From assembly GCA_036365455.1 (NCBI GenBank), contig JAWQUS010000002.1, positions 7,626,001 through 7,690,000 on the forward strand: 64,000 bases of DNA, written 5' to 3'. The stretch comes from Macrosoma leucophasiata. Its lineage: Eukaryota > Arthropoda > Insecta > Lepidoptera > Hedylidae. Positions 32,980 through 43,600 of this stretch are shown one piece after another. Under the pieces are notes generated by a model. It searched no databases and was not told the DNA's origin. It was given only the letters and a program-made list of their open reading frames with translations. A program made the position numbers and the translations under genes. Positions within the stretch are counted from its first letter, which is position 1; every line of letters starts with the position of its first letter.

Positions 32980-33532
32980 TGTTATATGAGAACAAGAATT
33001 TTACGTTTTAAGGTTTACAATTTATTTTTTTATTTTATTATTGGGTGTTAGTTTAACGTTGTACCTTTTTGTTTTTACCATGTACGATAATGATTAAGCA
33101 ATATATCAATTACAGTTGATTTAAAATATTATGTTTTTGTATTTTTTTTTGTTATACTTTGTGGTGTGATGTGATGCTGTAACGATTTCCCGGGTTTTAT
33201 CATACTTGGCTAGCTTACCCATTGGTAGGAAGAGTTATAAACTATAATTGAAATCAGATGCCAAACGTAAACCTCAAAAGCAACAAGTTAAATTCAGGGA
33301 TCCATCAAGTGTCTGTCGGAAACATCTCATTTCATCACGTTTAGGAATGCAAACCATAAATACATTGATATTTTTGAAATGCCGCTATTATCGATGCTAT
33401 TCTAAGCGATATTTAAAAAAATCTCAATTTGCTAGTAGCACATATGGCTGTGCACATATTATTATGTAGCACCAACAAACAACAATACAACATAGACAAA
33501 AAACAATCGAATGGTGCAGTTCACGCGATAAT

Positions 33533-33670
33533 TAGGTTCCGTTGCACCAAAATATTTGTTAAGGTTACCTACATAATGTAACATTTTACATCCATAAACT
33601 TTGGCACAGTTGGAGAAGCATGTAAAATGTTACAATAACTTAAACAAATATTTTGGTGCAACTCAGCCTA
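33533..33670. mobile_element. MITE G, copy 2
   Basis: 138 bp. Ends 'taggttccgttgcaccaaaa' and, inverted, 'ttttggtgcaactcagccta'. The internal 'ttacatcc' and 'atgtaaaatgtt' pair too. Confidence 0.85.
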
Positions 33671-33679
33671 AAACTCGAT

Positions 33680-33840
33680 TACACGATGCTATCGACAATC
33701 CGCTTGCCAAGCGTGGCGATTATGGCACATTCTTCCCTAATGCCGCACAACAAACACTGTTGTGGGCATCTTTGGGGAAGGCTTTGTCCAGCAGTGGACG
33801 TCTTTTGGCTGGAGTGATGATGATGATGATGGTGACACGA
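33680..33840 (+). mobile_element. 3' tail of an RTE-like LINE
   Basis: 'aatgccgcacaacaaacact', 'aaggctttgtccagcagtgg' and 'acgtcttttggctgg' end in (GAT)n. Inverse of 8335-8480. No RT is attached. Confidence 0.65.
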
Positions 33841-34194
33841 TGCTAGTGTACTTAGTAATAATAATATTGTAATATTTTAACTCTGATGGAGTAGCAGAGG
33901 TATGTAAATGTATAAATGCAAACACCGACGTTTTGTTACCAAAAATAGGCCTTTACTACCTACCTACCTATAGATTACAAGCAAACCCATGAGAGGTCTA
34001 TGATATCAAAAGTAACATGGGAAAAAAAAATACGGAATCCTGTGAACGCGGACCCGTCTCACCGCAAATCAACGGACTCGACAGTTTAAAAAAAAATTCT
34101 ACCCTACTTCTGAACCATTCCGTTTGACATCACAAAATTGAATATCCTCTGAAGAGCCTCTAATACCGGCATTCCGCCTGCCTCGGTTGTTCAG

Positions 34195-34270
34195 ATTGTT
34201 CAGAACTTAGATTAAGTACCTACTTAGTCTAAGGTTCAGAACCATACCGCGGCGCGCCTTCTCCATAAGC
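34195..34270 (+). repeat. Copy of the LINE 5' terminus seen at 4665-4735
   Basis: 'cttagattaagta', 'tacttagtctaagg' and 'gccttctccat' in the same order as the minus strand at 4735-4670. The first part is itself an inverted repeat. A piece recurs at 61112-61135. Confidence 0.6.
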
Positions 34271-36395
34271 TTCAGAGTTTAGTTGGGAGATTTTATGATC
34301 TATAGCACTCGTTATATATCGTTAAGCATTTCACTAAAACCTATAACTTTCTAAATTAACAGGAATAAAAAAAAAACAATAGGTTTATAAGTTAATTTTT
34401 ATATAAATCGATGTAAAGTAGTAATCGAATAATCCGATTATTGATTAGTTTGATTCACATCCTTATTTCGATTGCGTTGACAAATTTAATGTCAAATGAC
34501 TTGAACTGACAAGTGACGTCAAAACGAAACGGATCTTTAGAGAGCCTTGAATTGATAACATTTCATATTTTTAACCTACATGTTTTATTACATTATTCAA
34601 ACGTTAATCCAAAACTAGGGGACGCGTGTTTAACCATTTTTTGAAATTTTGTACTTTTCATTCATAATTTCTACTTTGAAAGTAAGTGTATTCTAAAAAG
34701 ACGTATGCGCCATATGACGTCACACATAGGTTGGAATGGCGATAGAATCATAGCCTTGTGCCGTGATCCTCTAAAAAAAATTGTAGATGTCTTGACGTTG
34801 TCAGCTTGTCAAACTCGATGTAGGGCTGTGATCTTTTTATTTTAAAAATATCAGTACCAGTGTTCGATATATCGAAATAATTATCGATATATCAATATAA
34901 TTTAAAAAAAATTCTTTGACCCTGCGTGTCGTCGATTAAACTCTTCCTTGATCCAACAACAAATAAAAAATATCAATATTATATCAACAGCCTAAGGGCT
35001 AAGTCGTTGTTGAAGACTTTAAAACTTGTTTTTTTTTAATAAATAAGTTCGTAGTAGCATTTCATAGACTTAGTAGTAGGGATGGCGATTCTTTCTGAAA
35101 TCAATCAATGTTCGAATCGAAGTGTCCAAAATCCTTTGACAATTAAATCGTCATTGAAAAAATCGATCTTCGATTATCGATCTATTTTTGATTTGGGATA
35201 TGTAATACTAAATTTCAAGGAAAACAGACGACCAAAAAAAAGCAACTCAACAGTGTTCAATGCTGGTATAATGCTTCCTATACTCACGTTTAAACGTTAA
35301 ATCTTATGATCTGTATGTTTCCTTTGTCAGAAATTAAGAAAAAAAAAAATATTTGAACTCAGAAAAGAAAAACAAAGAAACGGCACTTTTCTTTTAGGGT
35401 CGTGTCAAATTTGAAATGTTGTCAATTGGCGAGGAATTCCCCAAATTGCGGGAAATTTTATGCTGACCGCAATGATTGTAACGCTCGCTGTATCGTTCCA
35501 CCTAGGCCCGTGGTCGTCGCGAGCGATCGTTCGACGTCATAGGTGACGTCACTGTCCGCGATCGCATTGCCCTCAAAATATTGGGTGGGAGCTTTCACGT
35601 CAAATCGTTCTCGCACACAGCGCTCAAGGTGTGCATTTCTCTTATAAGATTCGTCGACAACACCTGTGGCCTTTTACGTTAGTGGGACGGGAGTTTCAGT
35701 GGTCGTTGTGGTCGATTAATGGAACGTACCCATTCTGTTCTATCGTTAAACTACAACGAATACTGTGGATTCCAAACCATTTTCAACGTGAAAAATTCTC
35801 ACGTGAAAAATTTTTTTTTCACTTATTTCATATGTTATCATGCAGTAAAGGGTAAACCAACACAAGGTAACACAAGGATAGAAAACTTTTAATACCGTCG
35901 TATTCTTATAGGTTAAGCTACGCGTGGACGATATCGGCCACGAACAATATGAAATCAGTCATATTTTACTGCAGCTCAAGAAGTTAATAGCAACAAGGGC
36001 AGGGTACGAAAGGTACTACGTAATAAGTAATTTTATAGAAATGTAATCAAGCACAAAAAGTAGTACCACAAGTTTGACTAGTAACACCGAACAGTATAGT
36101 TATTTGTCAAACGTTGTTTTATAATGTACACTGCGGTACATAATTTGCTTGTATTGTTATAAGTTACTATGAAGACGTAACTATCAAGTCTCAATGCTTA
36201 GCCTATACTTTGCTATAGGCTATAGTGAAAATTTTCTATCGTGCTACATATTAGCAATGGCAACCGTCTTATATATTTACGAGTAGGTTTTCTTGTGTTA
36301 AAGATTATCATTGAGATATTTAATTAACTCACATTTAACTCAATGAAGAATAAATAACTTCCAATCAATGATTTTTTTTTTCAATAAAATTATTG
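34271..36395. other. Intergenic stretch without a confirmed gene
   Basis: Several CRE-like TGACGTCA palindromes (about 34512, 34716, 35547) and TCGATA-rich segments (34865-34895, 35073-35190) occur. 35400-35780 is more GC-rich with short ORFs but no domain or splice chain that I can support. Confidence 0.4.
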
Positions 36396-36399
36396 AACA

Positions 36400-36597
36400 C
36401 ACTTTTTATGAAATGAAGGTGGCAAGCAAGCATGCAGTTCACATTGATGTTAAGTGATTACGTGAAGACTCCAGCAGACTCCAGCCAATAGGCACCTATA
36501 GAATGACCAGAGGTTAAAATGCAGATGGGTTACCACGCCTGAGTTCATAGATGTTATGTTTCTGTGGTAGTTATTACGGGGCCATACATTTACATCC
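36400..36597 (+). repeat. Family A, copy 8 (left two thirds)
   Basis: 'aatgaaggtggcaagcaag', 'catgcagttcacattgatg', then a diverged middle to 'ggggccatacattta'. Confidence 0.75.
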
Positions 36598-36769
36598 TTA
36601 TTTATTTGAACTTAACAAGTATAGAGCTGCATGCAGCCTGCAATCTGCAATCAATTATATACGTCGATATAATGATTATAAAATAAACCACACATACATA
36701 GTTACTCATTTGTGAGTATGTAACAATTGTCAATTTGGAAATGGAGTTTAGAAACAGAAGCTGGATAAT

Positions 36770-36880
36770 CTAGTACCCTGAAGCACACCGCGGACACTCC
36801 GCCAAAATTCCATACGAACGCTTAATTTGGTCTCTCTTCTACTTCGTCTACACGTGCACCTGTGTGCGTAGCACGTAGAA
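36770..36880. repeat. GC-rich dispersed repeat, fragment
   Basis: 'cgccaaaattccatacgaac' relates to 14960-14985. Confidence 0.5.
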
Positions 36881-37282
36881 AAAAAAATTAGATACACTTA
36901 TAAGTAGAATGTCTCATTTCCTCTTTTACAAACTGATAACAAAGAAGTGAGGAACAGAAAAGGAGGTTGTAATACTAAATAGTTTTATAAGTGCCAGAGG
37001 TGTAAACATTATATTCTATTAATTTTTAAGACTCATTGTAAAAGAACTTATATGTTTGTACGAGATTAAATAAAGATCTTTAAACCTAAAATACCAATCG
37101 TCGCCCATAAGAGGGGAGGAGGTTGGTGATGCGGGGAAATCGGGCGGGCGGGACGTGGAAGTGTCCATTCTATACGTAGTATCATTACATATTCTCTGCC
37201 AGAACTGCCAGAAGCTTATGAATGAACAATGTCGATGTTTGACTGTTTTGCCGATGTATCGGCGATGCATTGTCCTTAAAAA

Positions 37283-37302
37283 CATCGATGTTAACATCGA
37301 TG
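37283..37302. promoter_or_regulatory. 20-bp perfect palindrome upstream of BPNT1
   Basis: CATCGATGTTAACATCGATG, 185 bp before the BPNT1 ATG. Two CATCGATG blocks around TTAA resemble DRE-type (TATCGATA) promoter elements of insects. Promoter function is an inference from position. Confidence 0.35.
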
Positions 37303-37486
37303 CTTATGAACAATAATCGTTTGCATTTTGCATCCTTATGTTATTGCCAAAGTCATTGCATTAAAATATTGCGGTTTTACTGTTACTTTTGTAGTTTATC
37401 GATTGAACTTTGCTTAGACTTTTTCAGTAATTTGTAATTTTGTAAACATTTTTCGGGTGATCTGAACATCAATCCAATACATCGCA

Positions 37487-37606
37487 ATGGCTTCAACTGC
37501 ACCTCTCATCGTTCGTTTATTAGCATCGTCAGTCTCGGTGGCTAACAGAGCTGGGAAAATTGTTAGAGATGTTATGAGTAAAGGCGAATTGGGAATAATT
37601 GAGAAG
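37487..37606 (+). CDS. BPNT1: BPNT1 exon 1
   Basis: 40 codons, [20 protein letters not shown] to GIIEK. Donor aag|gtatgt, phase 0. Confidence 0.92.
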
Positions 37607-40600
37607 GTATGTGATCTAATTCTTTCTCAAACTATGATGCTAATGTAGACTTACCATAGTTACCATTTACCTTGAATGTGTTACAGGGTAAAGATGATTA
37701 TCAAACTGAAGCTGACAGATCAGCCCAGAAGTGTATAATTGCATCATTATCTGCACAGTATCCTAAGATTAATATCATAGGTGAAGAAGATAACCCAGAT
37801 ACTGAGGTAAGAGATTGAATAAGGAAAAAAATCTTACTTTTAAAATTACCTAGGTATCTGTAGTAGAAGTTTGGATGTCGATTTATTTTTAATTGTTTTT
37901 AAAAATAGAATGTCATTGTCATATACATTTTTGTTAGAATTTTTATGTTTTAGTTACGAATAAATCGATCATATGAAAATTAATAAATAATTATTTTTCA
38001 TTAAAACACGAACCTCAACATGGTAGCAGAGCATTCAGAACGATAAGTAAAGTTCGCTATAAAGGCTTACTGCAGCAAAAATTTAATGAGTATATTTTTT
38101 TACGTAAGTTCACACACGGTAAGACCCTCAAACAAGTCATCATGCAGTCAGGCATGAAGATTGAGACTGGAAACCTAGATGGGAATAATTATGCCAGAAA
38201 ATTTACCAGAAATTTTGATAATATGCAAAATTTTGGAAACTTTACCAGAAGATTACTTCACTTTTAAATCAAGTTGGTTACTCATGTCGAAGAATGATAG
38301 AAACATAGAAAGTCTGACAACACAGTTGTGCGCCCATGAACGAGCTTTGGCGAATAAAACAGATACTAGCACAAGTCAAGAGCAAGCCTTATATGTCAAT
38401 ACAAAAGTTAAAAAGAATAAGCAAGTACAAAAGAAATTTGAGAATTGTTAGTGCAACTACTGTGGAGAAATTGGGCATAGAGTACGGAAATGTAAGATAT
38501 GGATTTCTGACGGAAAACCACCAAAAATTACTAACAACAGTACCAACTTAAATCTAGTGCTAATGCATATAAACACAGAACAAGCTTTAAATACTGCTAT
38601 TGCTGAAGATTATGACACATGGTATGTGGACAACGGTGCGACAAGCCATGTTACTTCCAGAAATGATATTTTTGTCAATTTTGAATGCTTCAGTGATAAT
38701 TTTACAGTAACAATAGCAAATGGTGTAATTAAGGCAATTGGCAAAGGATCAGTTGATATAGAAGCTAAAGTCAATGGTAAGACATCAAGAATTAGATTGA
38801 CTGATGTATGGTATGTTCCTGATATAAAGAGAAATCTATTTTCGGTTTTGGCTGCACAAGACGTATTAAACAAAAGCATGTTTATGTCAGATAGAAAAAC
38901 CTGTTCACTCAAAGTTAATGGATAAGTTATGCTCGTAGGTAAAAGAGTGAAGAATGGAGGTTTATATAAACTACATGTTCATACATTGAAGAACATAACT
39001 CCAAATTTGAACACTCTTACATCGACAGATAATAATATCCTGCAACTATACCATGAACGGTTTGCTCATCAGAATAAAAGACATGTAAAGAAAGTAATAG
39101 AAAAGGAATTCGGCATTAAAGTTAATCTAGATACTGAATTATGTACCGGATGCATATATGGAAAGATGCACCGAAGGAAGTTCGGAACAAGAGATAGAGC
39201 AAAAAATCCCGGAGAAAGAATACATATGGATGTTTGGGGTCCTTTTCCTAATTCTTTCAATAAGTATAAATATTTTATTCTGTTCAAAGATGATTACAGT
39301 AAGTACAGACATGTGTACTTCCTAAGACATAAGTCTGAAGTTTATATGAAGCTAGAACAAATGATAAAGGAATGTAAAATAAATGGACACACTGTTAAAG
39401 AAATCATCAGTGACAATAGAGGTGAATTCGATAATGAGAAAGTAAGACATACTACATAGAGAAGGTATAAAACAAAGGTTGACTATGCCTTACGCACCAC
39501 AGCAAAATGGGTGTAGTGAGCGAGAAAATAGGACTTTGGTTGAGGCCGCTCGTAGTATGATGCATGCTCATGAAGAATTACCCGTTGCATCTTGGGCAGA
39601 ATTAATAATGACAGCATCTTATATTTTTAACAGAACTGCTCCAACTTCTGAAGAAGAGAAGTCACCACATGAACTCTGGTTTAATAAGAAACCATCAATT
39701 AAACATCTGAAGATAATTGGCACCGAGCGTTACGCCCATGTACTCAAGCAGAAGCGAACAAAGTTGTCAAGGAAAGCTCAGAAATGTATATTGATTGGTT
39801 ATGGAGACAATGGGTACAGACTTTTGTCTAATCAAAATGGCAAATATAACATGATCAGATCTAGAGACATAACATTTAAAGAAAATGTCATTTAATCAGT
39901 AGGTCTAGAAGAAGAGCTTGAACATAAGAAAGTGATAGACATTCATGTACCAATTGACACAGAAAATCATCCAATGTTAAACCTAATTCTATTGATGTGC
40001 CTCTTGAATCGAATGATTTATTTGAAAGAAATGGTGATTCAGATTCAGTTCCAGTCTCTTCAAATATAGAACCTGTTTCAGAGACCTCTAGATATTGCGA
40101 CCAAAGATCTGAAGGTCAATCAGTTTTACCTACATTCTTGGAGTATGAATGTACTGAAGAAGGAAATGAAGTAGTTGAAATGCCAGAAGATTTATATCAG
40201 ATAGGTGGAATATCTTTAAGAGAAATTGAAGATGAAGGTCAAAGGACTATTCAGTTAAGGGATAGATCCAAGATAAGACCATCAATCAGATATAATGACT
40301 ATGTAATGATGTCATACGCTGAAAGTTGGTGTCAAGAAGATTCAACTATGTACAAAAAAGCTCTGACAAGTCCTCAAAGAGAACAATGGCTAAAACCTAT
40401 GGATAGTGAGATAAAATCTCTCAAAGAGATGAAGACGTGGATTTTAGTACCGCTACCAAAAGACAGAAAAACGATGTCCTGTAAATGGGTATACAAGACT
40501 AAAACCAATGCTGATGGATCTCTAGACAAATTCAAAGCTCGGCTTGTTGCTCGAGGATACACACAGAAGAAAGGAATTGATTATGAGGAGACATTCAGTC

Positions 40601-43600
40601 CAGTGGCCAAAATGACTACAATAAGATCAGTATTGAGCATTGCTGCAAATGAAGACCTAAATTTAACTCAATTCGATGTTTCTACAGCCTTTCTTAATGG
40701 TACGTTGAGTGAGGAAATTTATATGAAACAGCCTGAAGGCTATACTGATGGCACAGGTAAAGTTTGTAAACTAAAGAGAAGCCTCTATGGATTAAAACAA
40801 GCACCTATATGTTGGAACCGATGCATAGTAGATTATTTGAAAAGTATTGGATTTAATCAATGTGATAATGATCCATGCTTGTTCACAAGGAACACTAGTA
40901 GCAATAAAATTATATTGGCTCTCTATGTTGACGATGGACTTGTAGCAAGTAAGAACCCTAAGGACTAAGATAAATTTATTTTAGAGCTGAAGAGAAGGTT
41001 CAAGATAACTGCAAAGCCACTTACATACTTTTTAAGTCTCGAGATTGACAAAACGGAAGATGGCGTGAGATTATCGCAAAAGCACTATGCATCCAAAGTC
41101 GTAGATCGCTTTGGAATGACGGACTGTAAGCTCGTATCAACACCAATAATAAAAGATGGACCTACAGAATCTCAAAATGATACTGAAGAGGTACACTCTT
41201 TTCCATATAGAGAAGCTGTGGGAGCCTTGGCTTACTTAATGGTAGGAAGTAGACCAGACCTAGCTTACGCTGTGAGTGTGGTGTCCAGAGTTCTGGATAA
41301 AGTCAAGCGTATTCTAAGATATGTAAAAGGAACTTTAGACTCGAGCATCATTTATAAGAAAGGCTACAAGACAGGCATTTTAGAATGCTACAGCGACTCA
41401 GATCACAGAGGAGATATGACAACAGGACGTTCGACGTCTGGCATCATATGTATGTACTCAGGAGCTGCTATATCCTGGTGTAGTCGAAACCTGACAACAG
41501 ACCTGTGTTGCTATATTACTGAAGCTGAATTAGTGGGAGCAAGAGAAATTGTATGGCTTAAGAGATTATTCGGTGAAATATCAAGCCTGAAAGAAGTACC
41601 CAAGCTTAAGGTTGATAACATAGCTGCCATCAGAATTTCCCAAAATCCTGATATGCATAGACGCATCAAGCATATTGCTATAAGACATTTCTATATCAGG
41701 GAATTTGTGACGAATGGCGATATATGCGTAGAATATGTGTCAACGGAATTCCAACTGGCTGACATCCTGACTAAAGCTTTACATAGGCCAAGAATGGCAA
41801 TTATATCAGCAAATATAGGGCTAGTCCAAAAGTGAGGACGTTAAAGATGTTTGGACGTCGATTTATTTTTAGTTGTTTTTAAAAATAGAATGTCATTGTC
41901 ATATACATTGTTGTTAGAATTTTAACGTTTTAGTTACGAATAAATCGATCTTATGAAAATTAATAAATAATTATTTTTCATTAAAACACGAACCTCAACA
42001 GTATTTACATAAATAACTAATTTCACGGTATGATTCAAATGACGACCTTCAATTTAATGTTTTATCATAGTTGCCTTTCCTTTTTTTTTCAGTAATTGGC
42101 ACATTATTGCTAGAATAATAATATGCAACGGTTTTTATTGTTGCAGAATGTTATTCCCAGTGACTGGCTGGTGACTGATGTGGATAAAGACATATTGTGT
42201 TTAGAATGTCCAACAAATCTCAAAACAATTAAAGAGGAGGATATTGTAGTGTGGGTGGACCCATTAGATGGAACTGCTGAATATACCCAAGGTTATTTTT
42301 AAATTATAACAAAAAGCCCCAGTTCAGATGGCAATTTCACTGGCATGATCGTTGATTTTAGGACATATTTTTTATTTTATGAAGGTGGGCAAACAAGCAT
42401 GCAGTTCACATAGATGGTAAGTGATGACTGCAGCATATAGACATCTATACAAAAGCAGAGGTCAAAATGTATATCCATTGCCATCCCTGAGACCTAAGTA
42501 GATATCACCAGATCTGACAAGTATAATTATTATTTATTTATTTTACTCTATATATCAAACTTAAATATTTACACATATTTAGAAGTATAATAATGTAATT
42601 ATATTTTTCTGTGCCATTTAATCCAGGGGTTACACAAACCTTTTTGTACCAATTTTATTCTAAAGTAATAAGTTTGATGAGGCTTGAGACTTTTCATCAA
42701 ATAATTTAAACCTCTTGATTGTGATTATTGCAAAGATAATAATTGATTGATTGATTGAACTTAATAATTGGTGATGTGCCTAAAGTATTGTGTTGTGGGC
42801 CTATCATGCATATCATTGATGGCCCATTGGTTTGCCATCCCTGATCTAATCTATCTTAACTGATATTATTTTATATGCATGTACCTATGTATTGATAAAA
42901 CGGAATGTAAAAATTTTAGGTGCCCTAATGTTGAAGAGAGACCCTTGGGAAAGATGGAAAATGTATTTGACCCATCCACTTATAAGTATCAAGTGGTATT
43001 TAAGTTTACTACAATCAAACTTTGGTAAATTTGAAGTTAAATGCAGTAGATAGTAGACATTGTGCAGACACTGAAAAATTTAACATTCAGGTTTCATAAA
43101 CACTACTTTTTTCTGTTTATTAAACAATAATTCTAACATCTTTAATATGTCACTTCGACTACAACTAACTAATAATATTTCTTTGAAATTTGAATAATTA
43201 TCAATTACAATTACAAATTGCACAAATTGCTGTTTTGTGTCACATTGATATTCAATTACATAAATTAATGTTGTACAGCACTTAATATAAACTATCAGTT
43301 ACACTGGGATATGGCTTTTCTTCATTAACACGTTTTGTAGTTTGGTGTATTTTGTATAGTCAAAAACAGCTCAAGCTATGCATGTGTGAAATGGAAGCTA
43401 TATCTGAATGTTTTAGTCGTTATAGGTTCTATTGCATCTAAATATTTGTTAAAGTTTGTGTAAAATTTTACATCCTTCTCTAACTTATAAAAAATTGTTA
43501 AAGTTAAAGAAGAATGTTACATTAACAATAACTTTAATAAATATTACGGTGCAACCGAACCTTAGTTTTATCTGTCATACCTAAACTGTACAATATTCCT

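Larger units (their letters stand above)
37868..42000 (+). mobile_element. Ty1/copia LTR retrotransposon, both LTRs present
   Basis: 153-bp LTRs at 37868-38020 and 41848-42000, about 95% identical by eye, ending CTCAACA; the 3' LTR starts TGTTTGG and the 5' LTR has A for the first T. The primer binding site 'tggtagcagagc' (38021-38032) matches initiator tRNA-Met as in many copia elements. Gene order protease, integrase, RT, RNase H defines Ty1/copia. Flanking 5 bp are GTAGA and GTATT, so a duplication is only partly visible. Total 4133 bp, in BPNT1 intron 2, same strand. Confidence 0.93.

Noticed and set aside
35400..35860. Possible exon in a GC-richer stretch (ORF 35631-35855)
   Set aside because: No domain, no donor/acceptor pair consistent with a larger chain, and no neighbouring exon to join.
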